Assembly: GCA_016808115.1 (NCBI GenBank)
Contig: JAEQBH010003947.1
Span: forward strand, 62,001-126,000
DNA: 64,000 nucleotides
Direction of reading: 5' to 3'
Origin: Tetrastigma voinierianum
Lineage: Eukaryota > Streptophyta > Magnoliopsida > Vitales > Vitaceae
How positions within the stretch are numbered: position 1 is the stretch's first letter; each line of letters begins with the position of its first letter. The notes beneath the pieces were generated by a model that saw only the letters and a list, made by a program, of their open reading frames with translations, did no database searches and was not told the DNA's origin. This document shows positions 33,481 to 45,000 of the stretch, one piece after another. The translations under genes were made by a program, and so were the position numbers.

Positions 33481-34165
33481 AGGAAGGGGGTCGTTAATCC
33501 CTAAGGTGAGAAGCCTGAAGTTAGGGTGAAGGAGACCCGCGGTAGTATCCGAAAGGTCTTGTGTGGGTGTAAGAGACCCGGGAGATATCCCGACTTCAGG
33601 TGTAAGAGACCCGGAGAGATCCCGACTTCGTGTGGGTAAGAGACCCGGAGATCCCGACTGTGGGTGTAAGAAACCCAGGGAGAGATCCTAAATTTCGTGT
33701 TGAGGCGACCCGGGAGATCCCGACTTCTAGGGTGTAAGAGACCCGGGAGAGATCCCGACCGTGTGGGTGTAAGAGACCCAGGGAGAGATCCTAAACGGTG
33801 GGTGTAAGAGTCCGGGGAGAGATCCGACCTGTGTGGGTAAGAGACCCGGGAGAGATTCGAATTTCGTGTGGGTGTAAGAGACCCGGAGACGTCCCAAATT
33901 TCGTGGGTGTAAGAGACCCAGGAGACGCCCCAAATTTCCCCGCGGGTGGGTGTAAGAGACCCGTGGAGTAATCCAAAATTTCTGTGTGGGTGTAAGAGAC
34001 CCGTGGAGTAATCCGAAATTTCTGTAAGGGTGTAAAAGACCCGTGGAGTTATCCGAAATTTCTGTGAGGGTGTAAGAGACCCTTGGAGTTATCCGAAATT
34101 TTTGTGTGGGTGTAAGAGACCCGTGGAGATATCCGAAATTTATATGTAAATGTAAGAGGCTCGAA
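33481..34165 (+). repeat. Minisatellite of about 17 copies of a 30-40 bp unit
   Basis: The unit resembles GTGTGGGTGTAAGAGACCC followed by GGGAGAGATCCCGAATTTC. The distal copies are more uniform (GTGGAGTTATCCGAAATTT) than the proximal ones. Only one or two degenerate units exist at the same place in A1 (about 8070-8130). The long minus-strand frame at 33727-34203 merely translates this repeat. Confidence 0.92.
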
Positions 34166-34490
34166 GTGTGTCGAAGATATGTCAGCTCGAGATGAAAACA
34201 CACTCAGCCGTTATCACGTTGCACTTAGAGTTGAGGATAGGAGCCTGAGAGACTCGAGATGAAAACACACTGACATGGTTATCACGCAGACTAGAGTTGA
34301 GCGATAGGAGTCGGGGGTGACTCGAGGTTTAGATACCCTTTGAAATTACATCAGGCTTGGCCGAGCCATAGCAAGGGCTCAGATGGATGTCATTCATGAC
34401 ATGGACTAGATTGACAGTCCATTGGATTGTCAGTGATTGTGACCTTGGTGAGGCTAGCGGTTACACACCAAGCAAGGGTTGTGTAGGGTT
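34166..34490 (+). other. Degenerate pol linker and integrase core remnant (A3)
   Basis: Two near-repeats of GAGATGAAAACACACT occur at 34188-34207 and 34256-34275. No clear frame is seen. GATTGTCAGTGATTGTGACC near 34428 matches the degenerate I-V-S-D-x-D integrase segment of A1, and the following bases match A1 8340-8390. Confidence 0.5.
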
Positions 34491-35260
34491 ACGTGTGTGG
34501 ATTACATACGGGTGTTAGAGGGCATGTTGCGAACATATGTCCTGGATCATAAGGGTAGAGGATTAATTGCCCTTAGTGGAATTCGCCTACAACAACTATC
34601 AAAAGAGTACTGATGGCAACTGTGTGAGGCATTGTACTGAGGCCATAAAAATACCGCGATGGACCGGGAGGTGGAGAGATCCATCACGGGTCCCGCTTTT
34701 GATTAGAGACACCTCCGGGCAAAGGTGAACTTGATACGATAGCACTTCACGCCTCGAGCCAAGCAGAAGAGCTATGCTAATGTGCGGCGTCGACCCTTAG
34801 AGTTCGAGGTTGGTGATCACGTTTCCTTGAAGGTGAATCCTACGAGAGGAGTGGTCAGGTTAGGCAAGCGTGGGAAGCTATCGCCGAGGTTTATTGGACC
34901 TTTCGAGATACTCGAGAGGGGATGGGCACCGCTATGCATCAAGAAGTACGCCCCGGAAGATGTTAGGTGTCCATTAAGTGGTACTTCACGTCTCCATGCT
35001 CCGGAATATACTCCGCATCCGTACCATGTGGTGGATTTGGGGGATGTATTGAGGTTGACACTTGATGGGACTTTCGAGGAGGGACCGCAGTACATTGTTG
35101 ATAGTCATATCGTTTTAAGTACGCAAGACCGCGGAGGCTAGTGAGAGTGCTATATTTCCCGTGACCGTGCGGGAGTGGAGGTTCAACGTGGGAGCGAGGA
35201 CACGATGCGCGCAATCTATCCCTTCTTGCTTAGTGGATGAAGGTACGTGGTTTAGTCAAG
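34491..35260 (+). pseudogene. Integrase C-terminal region and chromodomain (A3)
   Basis: The longest real open segment of the family is 34782-35141. It starts RRRPLEFEVGDHVSLKVNP and continues GKLSPRFIGPFEILERG. This is the conserved C-terminal region of chromovirus integrase (GPY/F module). Upstream at 34530-34600 are V-L-D-H-K-G and an L-V-E-F-A-Y-like remnant. A degenerate chromodomain follows at 35130-35260. Integrase would insert element cDNA into chromatin. Confidence 0.85.
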
Positions 35261-35362
35261 AAGATTTAAAGGACTAGTTTACATGCATGATAGAGTGCAT
35301 GTTGCATGCATGTGTTTGATAAAGATCAAGCTAATTTCTGTGTGTGTGATCTAAATTTCTTT

Positions 35363-35375
35363 AAGGAGGGGAGAA
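35363..35375 (+). promoter_or_regulatory. Polypurine tract of A3
   Basis: AAGGAGGGGAGAA lies immediately before TGTAAGACCC of the 3' LTR, identical to A1. Confidence 0.9.
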
Positions 35376-36191
35376 TGTAAGACCCGAGAAATTTCAAATT
35401 CTGGAATAAGGGCATCGTACTTTGACATACAACATTGTAATTACAGCAAAAATCCGTAATTAATTTTCTAGGATCTTCGGATGATGAAACGGATTGTACT
35501 GGCTGAATCCGCCGCGAAATTCTAGGTTAGCACGTAAAATTTCATAATTTTCCGAGACAAATTGAGTCGGGCACGAAGCCGAGGCATCGTTGCTTCGGCG
35601 CCTTAAAGCGATTTTCGATGCGACGAAAGTCACATATAACATGTACTCATGTTCCATAAGTGGTATGAGTAGAGAAATGATGAAAATGGATGGCCGAGAT
35701 AGTGCCGAATATCAAATCTGAGAAAAGAAGGACGAAATAGTCATTTTTTGAGTCTGGCTTAAGTCATAAAAAGAAAAAAAACCTTAATAGTGCTTCTTCT
35801 TCAATTTAAAAGATGCAGTAGCTTAGCAAAACACGGGCAGCAGCTGGGGAGAGGAGCAAAAATGGAGTTTTGATTTTTTAGAGAGAGAAGGACCTCCTTC
35901 TCTCTAAATTTTTGGGAGATCCGACCGTCGGCGGTCTTCGGGGCAAGAAGGAGAAATGTTCTACGCTGACAAAGCCACGCTGACTCGGATCGGGAGTTTC
36001 TTCAAACTCCTTGAGGTAGATTTTCTCCTACTAAGGTGCTTTTATTCCCATTTTTAAGGGTTTTTTCATGTTTCGCTTGGTTCGAGGCCGTGAGGTTGTT
36101 GATCGGTCCCAAAGCTCTCGGGACCGAATTGATTTAAATTTATTGAAACCCAATGTTGAACAAGGCTGTTACGGGCTGTTATGTTTTAATC

Positions 36192-36223
<32 letters not shown>

Positions 36224-37442
36224 ATGATTTAAATCATGTGGCTGATATGAAAGGCCGGGAACGGGCCGTATGATCGGTCCCAAAACATGAGATCGAACTG
36301 TGGAATTTTTGAAAGAGAAAAATGGAGCAGCCGTGACTGCTCCACTGATGTTAGGGGCTGTTTGGGTGTGATTAGTGTTATCTTGTGCATTAAATGTTTG
36401 CTTGGTATGCATTGGGCCGGAAATGGCCGTGGATTGCGGGTTCACTAAGTGAACCGATGTTTTGTGATCTTCCGGGAACATTAAACGAGGGTTTCAATAT
36501 TCCTAATGTTGTTCTCAAAGTATATATTTTTGTGAAAATACGTGTTGGTCGAGTGATTTAAATTAAATTATCAGGTATGATCATTAGCCCAAGTGAGCTA
36601 ATTTTGATGCTTGAAATGGATTAATTACATAACATGTTGGTGTGATTTAATTTTTATGCAAGTATATTCATGTTTATATATTTGCATGTGATTAGACTGT
36701 ATTGGAATTGGCATACATGCATTCCATATGCACTGGAACATCCTAGGAATTAGGAGTTAGTGCATGAGATGAGTCTAGAGAAAATGGTTCGGAGGGTAGT
36801 CTAAAAGGTTAATCATCGGAGGGTAGTCCAAACTAAATAACATATCAACCGTCGGAGCGGCCCAGTTGATTTATATCCATCGGAGGGTAGTCCACAAACT
36901 AAATAATATAACAAACCGCCGAGCGCCCAGTTGATATATATATTCATCGGAGGGTAGTCCATTGAACAAATAATATATATCAATCGCTCTGAGCGGCCCA
37001 ATTGATATATATTCCATCGGAGGGTTGCCCAATTAATTAAATAATAATTTCTTAAGGCAAGTGCTTAAAGAAATACAGAATATGCAGACTCCGATTCTAG
37101 ATTACTATGTAGATATTCAAGAGATCACGCATTTGCCGAATGTGTGTTTAAATTTGGAACATTGCACCGCACTTAGTGGTGAGTAGCTCCACTTAGGGCG
37201 ATTCACGAGCTTTAGCTCACCCCGGGTCGTGGGAACCCCTTTATTTACTGTGTACCGGAGCGTATGGTGACCCGCCATCCTAGAGCCAGTTTCAAGAAAG
37301 TCGGTTGTGGCTTTGATGGTTTTCCATATGTATTAGAATTCTCTATTTTGATATATGTTGTATAAGAGCCATTTACTAATCCTAGAACTATGGGGACATG
37401 GTTGATATGGTCGATGGATATCGCTTTATTTGCCCTAAGAGG
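35376..37442 (+). mobile_element. A3 3' LTR, last part missing
   Basis: It starts TGTAAGACCCGAGAAATTTC and is homologous to 28547-30660. It breaks off after CCCTAAGAGG at 37443, where the 5' LTR continues CCGTTTATCC. A run of 29 A at 36192-36220 lies at the internal duplication, where the 5' LTR has only seven A. The hairpin array is at 36786-37035. Inverted-repeat element sequence follows directly. Confidence 0.88.
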
Positions 37443-37556
37443 TTCGGGAGCCCACTGCTGAGGCGCAAAAGAACTCTCGAGTTAGGATAGCTCAGGAGTG
37501 GGACCACCCCTCGTCGGAGTGGGCCAGGGGGTGGGCCCCTTACACATATATTGTCG
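37443..37556 (+). repeat. Fragment of the tRNA-like inverted-repeat element
   Basis: The fragment starts exactly at a B-box-like GGTTCGGGAGCC, continues GAGGCGCAAAAGAA and then GTGGGACCACCCCTCGTCGG. The same string, slightly changed, ends the element at about 43215-43235. It bridges the truncated A3 LTR and the minus-strand virus. Confidence 0.65.
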
Positions 37557-38640
37557 GCCATCAGTATTTTTCCTCTTTAACTATTCTTGTCCGTTCGCGA
37601 CGGAATTCGTACTCTTCATCGCCTAATCTTCTTCGATAATCTAAGGCATATCGGGAAGAGGTCAATTCTCCTCGCTTCAATCATGTTTATCTTTTGACAA
37701 AAATCTTTGCTGAATGCGTGGCCCCAGCCTACCAAATCATAATAGTTCCAATCGGTCCGCTTTGCCATAGCTTCTCGAATGGCCGCTCAATGCATCTCTC
37801 CATCCTGGTCGTTTTACGACAATTAACTGTCCTCTATATCGAAATATTTTCTTCTATTAAAGCGCTTGAAAAATCTTTTTGTGTCGGAAACGTATTCTCC
37901 GGTTCACGTGATTCGAATGAAGTGCCGTACGTGTCTTTGGTTGTATTCAAAATCGACTAGCACCGAAAAACGCGCTATCAGACATTAATCGATATAAGGG
38001 TTATTTTCAAAATTGTCTTTTACTCCCTCTTTAATCCAACCCGGTAAATTATAAATTTCCGAAAATCTCGTGTGGTAAGGTAGATAAAGGGCAATGCCGC
38101 CAAAATCGCACAATCAGGTTTAAATTCCCAGATCTCGCTTCCCGTAGAAAATAAATCTTGTGGATAGATTCCTGATTTATCAATAATCATATTCTTGGTA
38201 TCGGATAAACCGAATAATCTTTCCATCATATCAGAATGTAATTTAATGAGTTCCTTTTCAAGATTCATCTCACCGGGGTTTCAAAATCTATTGCCTTGTT
38301 TGAGGACGCAATGAACTTCGCTTGGTGATTCTCCCTTTCAAATTTCTTTTGCTCAAGACTTAACTTTCCGAAATATTTATTTTTGAAAATCGATGCTTCC
38401 TTTCAAATAGAGGTTAAAATCTTTTCATTTTCAAGAATGTTTTAACACGACAAATCAAGAACAAATCTTTTTTACGCTTGTTTTTGTTATTTAATTAGAG
38501 TATTCGATTCAACAAGGCTTATCTAGACAATCGCTAAACTTATAAGTCGATCAAAGATTTTAGACATTTCGACAAGCTTTCTACGCCTTCATCAATCTTT
38601 GGTGTTTCCTCCATCTCCTGTTAGGAAATCAAGAAGAATA
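37557..38640 (-). pseudogene. Pararetrovirus ORF downstream of RNase H (minus)
   Basis: A minus-strand ATG at about 38620 opens MEETPKIDEGVES and the frame is soon lost. The open segment 38020-38268 gives 82 codons starting MNLEKELIKLHSDMMERLFG. Beyond it only short pieces can be read. I do not recognise the product. It occupies the last-ORF position of the RT-bearing viral copy, but no clear similarity to the last ORF at 20883-22034 was seen. Confidence 0.5.
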
Positions 38641-39148
38641 TTTTGTTAGATCTAATTATATCAATATCAAAAATATATTCGTAAATACGTTTGCTATCTA
38701 ATTAATCGCTTGTATTCAGGTTTTGAAGGTAGATTATTTTTTATAAAAGCCTTAACCTGAGTGTTATCTGTTCTAAGTAAGAATCTTTTAGGTAATAAAA
38801 AATATGAGAATTTCTTTAATCCTTTGATAACTGCCAAAAATTCTTTTTCATTTATATGATATCTTTCTTCCGTAAATGTTCCGCAGGTGGCACCATATAA
38901 TTCTTCAAAGGTTATTTTGAAACTTTAATCATGTTCTTATGTGCTATCGTGATGAATCGCTTCAAGTATCAAATCATCATTATCAAGTGGAAGCTTTTAA
39001 CTTCAAGCAAATCAATACATTGGGATTTTATAAATCTAATTTGTTCTTCATGCTCTTTAGTAAACACAAACTGATTCTTTTCACTTGTCAATTTTCTTAA
39101 CGGTTTTCTTAAATCAAGAAGGTTTTGATAAATCCTTCCTACATAGTT
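38641..39148 (-). pseudogene. RNase H and connection domain (pararetrovirus, minus)
   Basis: Minus-strand pieces between 38690 and 38890 show a Y-H-I-N-E-K-E segment and, further on, an L-R-T-D-N segment near 38765. Both are conserved in caulimovirid and Ty3/gypsy RNase H; the R-T-D segment holds a catalytic Asp. The tether between 38900 and 39148 is readable only in scattered frames. The enzyme would remove RNA during reverse transcription. Confidence 0.75.
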
Positions 39149-40139
39149 TCACCCTAAAAATCTCTGCAATTGTTTTCTATCCGTTAATCTCTCAGGAAAA
39201 TCTTTAATCTTTTCTAGAATATGATTCTGTAATTCTATTCCATCACAATCAATCATTAATCCTAAGAATTCAATCTTTTGTTCTCCAATTATGGATTTCT
39301 TTTTGGATAATCCAATACCATGTGTTTTACATAACTCTATAAAAGTATCCAAATGCTTTAAATGCTGTTCCTTTGTTTTTGAAGAGATTAACATATCATC
39401 AACATAAACATGGATAAAATCATAATCTCTAAATATATTGTCCATCTTCTTTGGAAAATCGAGGGCGTTTTAATCCAAAAGGTAACACATTCCATTCATG
39501 TCCCCCGAGAGCACTAAACGCAGTTAAGTGCTTAGATTCTCAACATCTTAACTCATAAAATCCCACTTACAATCAAACTTTGAATGCCAATTACAATTTC
39601 TGGTTTTATGAATCAACGTTTCTTTGTTTGGTAGGAAATAGCCATCAAATACAGTATTATCATTTAATTGTTTATAGTTGACAACCATACGGGCTTTGTT
39701 CCTATTAATCTCATTTCTATTCCTAACCATAAAGGCTGGACTACTATGTGGCCAGCGGCCTAATCAAATTCAAATCACACAGTTCTTTTAATTGAATCTA
39801 AAATTCTTTAACATCTAATTCATTATGTCTCATAGGTTTTACCCTAATAATCTTATCGGGATCTTTCAATTCAAGGGTTGCATAAATCTTATTATTTTCC
39901 CAAAATTGTAAAGGATTTTCAACATAAAGAGTTTCAAGTCTAGTTTTAATCTGAGAACAAAAATCAAGGCTTTTTAATAATCTGGATTCTAATCGAAGTG
40001 GGGCGGTGCTGGAAAAACCGCTTGGTACGTAGCGGAATGGGGTAATCACCACGCCGGCCGCGAGGTATGTAAAAGGAATTTGGAAATTTTCGAGAAGAAT
40101 AAGCATGTTTTGTCCGGGGTAGTAATCCAATGGTTTCAA
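39149..40139 (-). pseudogene. Reverse transcriptase (pararetrovirus, minus), broken
   Basis: The open frame 39149-39445 contains YVDDM (39406-39392), the catalytic core, then KKKSIIGEQKIEFLGLM and a K-Q-L-Q-R-F-L-G end. The frame 39548-39730 carries RMVVNYKQLND, an early palm motif. 39798-40139 holds the linker from protease, including I-R-V-K-P-M. The pattern after YVDD (an F-L-G-L with a following L-Q-x-H-I segment) is caulimovirid rather than gypsy. Several stops and shifts separate the frames. Confidence 0.9.
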
Positions 40140-41400
40140 GGTATTTTGAGAAATCGAGAATAGGAAATATTATTTTGAATAATAATCTTAAAAAGGCGAA
40201 GAAAATTGTTTCAGTAAAATGTCTGTATTGTATGAAAATAGAGAAAGTGAATTTAACAATGTATTTGCTAATCAAAATTAGGGTGTTTGATACCCTTTAT
40301 GAAATATGTACGATTTGGAAATGTCTTTCACGTATTCTGCGGGTAAATCAGTATAATTCTTCGGGGAAACGAGCGGATTTGGAAAGACAAATGCGTCAGA
40401 ATCGATATATACGGCAAAAGGTTGACTTTATAATCGAGATGGGATTAAACGATCGATATATATATAGAAAAGGACTAGTCATTGGGTATGACATCGATTT
40501 TTATTAATTGTAATCATTAAGTTTGGATGTAATACGCAAGGCTTGCATATTTTCAAGGAAAGTCATTCCCCTTATCTTGTCGTATCATTTTTTCCTTCAT
40601 CTTCAACCATTAAGGGTAATTTAATCTCTTGATTATTTGTCGAATTAATGTATTACAAAATTTTGTTACAAAATTTCTCACCGATAAAAATTAATGTAGG
40701 TATTGGTTAATCAAAATCGTTTAAGTCGCATAAATGTTAAACTTTTGATATATAGATTTGGAAGAGGCTCCGGTATCCAATCAAGATATCAATCTTTTTA
40801 CCCAAATCATGTCCATGAAAATTCTCATAATCTTATAATTTGTAATCTTTTGTTTGTTGATGTTTGAATGTTATTCTTGGATGAATTAAATCATTTGTAG
40901 ATTCATGAAACGAGGATGGTCTAGAATCTAAATATCTAGGAAACATCGTATATCAAAGTAAAAAATCATCTCTTGGCTTAATACTGACAGTTTACGGTGG
41001 ATGAGCTAGTCGATATCATGAAATAATAGTGGCAAATCTATATAATCTTTTGAGCAAAATACTCAATGTGATGTATTTGATAATGCCTTCACAATCTTAT
41101 ATGTTACTTGAGTAAGGTTTATTACCTTCTCTCGTGAAATCTTGTCTCTTAAAATCTGAATCAAACTTAAGGTTCCTATCAAAATCTTTATACGCAAGAT
41201 TATAGGATATTTTGGGTAAATATTAAAATCAAATTTTGATACTTAAGATTTTCTCTAATAATTCCTAAGATTGCTTCTTTTTGTTTTATAATCCTATTAT
41301 CTAATAATATTAAATCTATAGGGTAATAATACCTTCTCGAAAGTTGCACTAATAATCATTTGTATAGATCCAATAGCAAGTCATCAATCTTATCGATCTT
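40140..41400 (-). pseudogene. Aspartic protease region (pararetrovirus, minus)
   Basis: A DTGAS active-site motif can be read on the minus strand at 40777-40763, preceded by an I-D-I-L-I-G-like stretch in shifted frame. The rest of 40140-41400 has only short frames. The plus-strand frame at 40130-40507 is a shadow. The protease would cut the viral polyprotein. Confidence 0.65.
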
Positions 41401-41910
41401 TTTCATTAATCTTTGAAATCCTTTGTATCAACTCCCTTTTTTCTAATAAGGGAATTTCAATCTTATTTGAGGTGACCTCAATATTTAAAGCCTTTTCTTT
41501 TAGGCTTAGGCCATAATACATTATATTTTTCCTCAATCCGAATTTTTCCCATAGTTTCTATTGAATCCACAGTATTCGGTTACTTGTGTCAAGCTTTCTT
41601 AATCTTTTAAACGGTTGTCAAATAAAATATCTTGAGAAAAATCTCCTAAACTTTCAATCACCTGATTATCAATAATATCACTCATCTTCTTCGGAATAAT
41701 CTAAATCTTCAGTATCATAATCTGTTTCAGAATCTGTTTCATAAACTGAATCACCTGATTGTAAATCATCTAAGTCTTCTAGTTTCTTAGACCAAATCTT
41801 CTTGACTAATCATTTCCAATATCATCATCTATCTCGATTTTCTTCCTGGTTTGAATTTATTCGGACATTCATTTGCATGTCGATCTCATTACGAGCATAG
41901 TATCTCATTC
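41401..41910 (-). pseudogene. Coat-protein C-terminal region with zinc knuckle (minus)
   Basis: At 41905-41865 the minus strand encodes the second half of a CCHC knuckle (a C, then D-R-H-A-N-E-C-P-N-K) with two stops inside it. 41840-41640 on the minus strand is acidic (D, E and S codons), like the tail after the knuckle in caulimovirid coat proteins. Confidence 0.6.
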
Positions 41911-42985
41911 TTTTGCACCTTAGGATTCTTCCTATAATCGTTCTTCTTCTAATCGAATTATTATTCCAATTTCTCTAAAATATCGGGTCTTCTTCTCACA
42001 AAAAATCTTCTTCTTCCCGAATCTGTTGAGATCGTGAATCTTCTATTAGGAAATACATTTGGTGAAGTACATGGGAATCTTTTCTTTGTTTAGGAACATA
42101 TGGTTTTCAAATCTCTATCTTGATAATCAAATTATTTCCTCTGCGTGAAGGACTTATTTTCCTTTCTAATCATTTTGGCTTTCTTAATCGATAAACATTG
42201 ACACCATTCATAATCGTTCTTTTTCAAAAATGAAATTCTTAACCTAATGTTATTAAGAATTGCAAAAGGATAATCACTAATTGGTGCGAATCCCCATGGA
42301 TGCGGAATCTATAAAACATGTTTAGGTACATGGGTATGCATACCAATCTTTAGTATATATAGTAATAATAATCTTGGAAGAACACAAATGTATTTGACTC
42401 TAAAACAGATATCATTTAGTTCTAATTTTATGACATGAACATATTTTCCATATTAGGAATCTGTCGATGTATCCTCTCAAGAAGAATTGATCCTTAAAGG
42501 TGTATAATAACCTTGGTTACAATGTCATTATGTTATCTCCAGTAATTTGCTTCTTTTGATGGCTGCGAGATTTGTAATATCTTGTGAAGCTGATTTAATC
42601 ATTGCCATTCTATATATCTTTTTCCATCGTCAAGTGACATTCTATTTACATAGTGCTGTCAGTGATGTTTTATCTGGGTGAAGAGATATCGGGATTCTGT
42701 CCGAATCTAGATATATTCCAAACGGGTTTATACCTTCTGGTCTCAATCGATCCATTGGTGAATCAAATTCCTGTTTTACAGTTTCATGAACATAGGTTGT
42801 TCCTCTGGTAGTTGGTGTTCTGGCATACCTAGGTCTAAATCTTGCCGCGTTAGATGATTCTGGAATATCCATTGCAGCAGTTTCTACAGGGTCAGTTGGG
42901 GTTGAAGCCTCAATCATTGGGTTTTCTTCCATTTTTAAATTATATTTTGGGATGTTTAGTTTTTCAAAGGTTTTACTAAAAATGT
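41911..42985 (-). pseudogene. Polyprotein segment before the zinc knuckle (minus)
   Basis: The clearest frame is 42642-42932, 96 codons starting MEENPMIEASTPTDP. Beyond it, pieces such as H-P-W-G-F-A-P-I-S-D-Y and a lysine-rich stretch appear in one broken frame. This may be the N-terminal and core part of the coat protein, or partly movement protein; I cannot decide. The viral similarity ends near 42985 at the inverted-repeat element. Confidence 0.45.
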
Positions 42986-43436
42986 AAGGGCCGCTGGCCG
43001 CTCAGAGCGAAGGGTGGTCCCGCTCCGCAATTTGTATCCCACAGAGCTCCGCGGGGTTTCTTTCGCACTCCAGGTAGGCTCGAACACAGGACCATGAGCT
43101 TAGATACCCATTCGGTGGTTCCACGGCTACCAGGCGGGCTACTAGCTCGGTTGGTGAGTAAGAACCCTCGAAGTGGTATCCTAGCTCATGGTCCACGAAG
43201 AAGAAACCTGTGAAACTAACGGACCACCCTCGTCGGAAGTGAAGTGAGACCACCTAAAGCCTTATATCACGGAGTCCTCACCTGGCCCACTCAGACGGAG
43301 GGTTGGTGTCAAATTCACGTTTATCCCCAGCTCACGGGGGTTTCTTCGCCTCAGGTGGCTCGAGCGCAGGGTGTGAGGCAGATACGGGTGGTGGATTACG
43401 CTCTCGCTTGCCAAACCTTTGTTAGAGATGGGTAAA
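42986..43436. repeat. tRNA-like inverted-repeat element, second copy
   Basis: It contains a left half-unit in inverted orientation (43060-43135, with GGCTCGAACAC as reverse B box), meeting a direct half-unit with CTAGCTCGGTTGGTGAG at 43140-43160. About 267 bp after the first left half another begins (GGTGGCTCGAGCGC near 43350). Architecture equals 16150-17105. It lies between the virus and the truncated 5' end of A5. Confidence 0.6.
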
Positions 43437-44330
43437 ATTGTGAAATAGTATTACAATACAGTGATTGTATTGCAGCTTAGGAGGCTGGGATGGTTGTATC
43501 GTAATCTGGTGAAGTGTGTTACTGACAAAGGCTTGCAAAATACATCATAATACAAAATTGAGCGAGGCAGCGCGCGAAGCGCGCCTGGCGTCGCGCGATA
43601 AACGCCTTGAGCGTCTGTGCGAAAGTAGAAGCGGGCGCGTAAGCGGTAGGCGGCAAGCCTTGTGAAGCGAAGCGCGGCGTCTTGGCGAAGCGTAGACGCC
43701 TTGGCGGCGTGCGGCGGCGGCGGCGCGGCGGCGTCTGGCGCAGGCGTACTTTTCGGTGCACTGTTTATTTTGTCCGTTTTGACTCGTTTTCTTCTGAGTC
43801 ACTAAATGAACATTCATTGTAAAATAGAGGAATTTTTTTTTCGAAAAAAAAATATTTTAATTAATTAAAAAATCAAATATTTTGATAAAATTTTTGAAAA
43901 ATAAAATTTTCAAAAATAAAAATTTTGAAAATAAAATTTCGTTGGCTTGATATTTTAAGCGAAATTGATTGCGTATACCTTTGGGTTATGTGTATGATTA
44001 GTGTCTCGAAATTTGTGGTTATGTGCCTTAGAATCTTGTTTTGGACCCAACTACTATTTGAAATGGTGATTGCTTGGCGGTGATTTGCGTGCGAACTTAT
44101 ATGCATGGTGTAATGCGTATAGGAAAAATGGTGAAATGCTAAGGTTAGGATAGATGACCTTAGGGTGAATCTTTGATGGGTGGTTGGAATTTAGCACCAC
44201 TTAGAAAATGAGCAATTCGCAGTTCATGGTTGTTAAATCCCCATTGGCATGTACATTGCTAGTTGGCGAAATGAAGATTCAAATGATTCTTGTTGCCATG
44301 TAATGGTGTAAATTGCTAGTGAAGGCGGGG
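43437..44330 (+). other. A5 leader remnant
   Basis: Non-coding. It includes the GC-rich tract at about 43560-43760 (GCGAAGCGCG, GGCGGCG units), poly-A/T and AAAATTTT runs (43830-43930), and the conserved GTGTATGATTAGTGTCTCG segment shared with the other leaders. Confidence 0.65.
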
Positions 44331-45000
44331 ACTTGAGGGCGTCCACGGGGCCTGGTCGGGCACCACTTAGGCAATTGACCTGACCACCGCATTTGAACGA
44401 GACTGTAGAGGCGTAGGTGTAGTGTTGCCTGCTCCTTGGGCTAACATGCTTGGAGTAGTCGGGGAGACCTAGTAACCCCGGGTTTAGAAGAAGTATCATC
44501 CTCGGAGGCATTCATGGGGAAAGATCAGATGGTGGTATACCATGGGTTCATGCGGAAACGAGAGAAGTGTTGGGGCTGGGTGCCTCCCAGCAGCGACCGA
44601 ATAGACTAGGCTGCGTTCTGGCTGGGCTGGTAGAAATATGGTGGAAATGGGCAAGGGACCTCTAGAGACCTTGGGGGTAGTTGTGCGTGAGCTCTCCTAG
44701 GGATTAGGGCGAGAATAGGTACGATATATCGAGGTTGCGAGTTTGAGATCTCGGGGACTCTACTCACAATGGACTTGAGAATTATGGACATGTCAAAATT
44801 CGAGGTCATCCACGAGGATGGTTGGTTGTTGTTAAAGCTTGTAAATTGGGTCTATCGATTGTGGCGCGGGGGAGGATTAAACACACACAAAGCGGTACTC
44901 AGTGTTATTTCGGGGGAGACGGCATGATATTTTGCACAGCAGTATAGGTCGAGGGCGTCGGGGACGGAGTTAGCGGGTTGGCTGCGAGCGCCCACTGAGA
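44331..45000 (+). pseudogene. gag: gag N half fused to protease part (A5)
   Basis: gag-like remnants (a V-V-Y-H-G-F-M segment near 44530-44560, then W-K-W-A-R) lead at 44690 into GAGCTCTCCTAGGGATTAGGGCGAG-like sequence and the protease S-R-L-R-V frame. The junction is the same as in A1, A2 and A3, without a solo LTR. Confidence 0.6.

Larger units (their letters stand above)
28547..37442 (+). mobile_element. Ty3/gypsy chromovirus A3, 3' LTR truncated
   Basis: This copy has a complete 5' LTR, internal region and a 3' LTR lacking its last portion. Both LTRs carry the same internal duplication that is absent elsewhere, so they belong to one element. The reverse transcriptase and displaced gag block are deleted, and the primer site is missing. 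A minisatellite (33481-34165) has expanded inside it. Confidence 0.88.

Noticed and set aside
33727..34203. 158-codon minus-strand frame with repeated L-T-P-T-Q-K-F motif
   Set aside because: It is only the translation of the 30-40 bp minisatellite inside A3; no start context or homologue.
37694..37960. 88-codon plus-strand frame with a hydrophobic stretch
   Set aside because: Antisense to the broken last ORF of the minus-strand virus; no supporting signal.
40130..40507. 125-codon plus-strand frame
   Set aside because: It lies antisense to the viral protease-RT region and has no recognisable motif.
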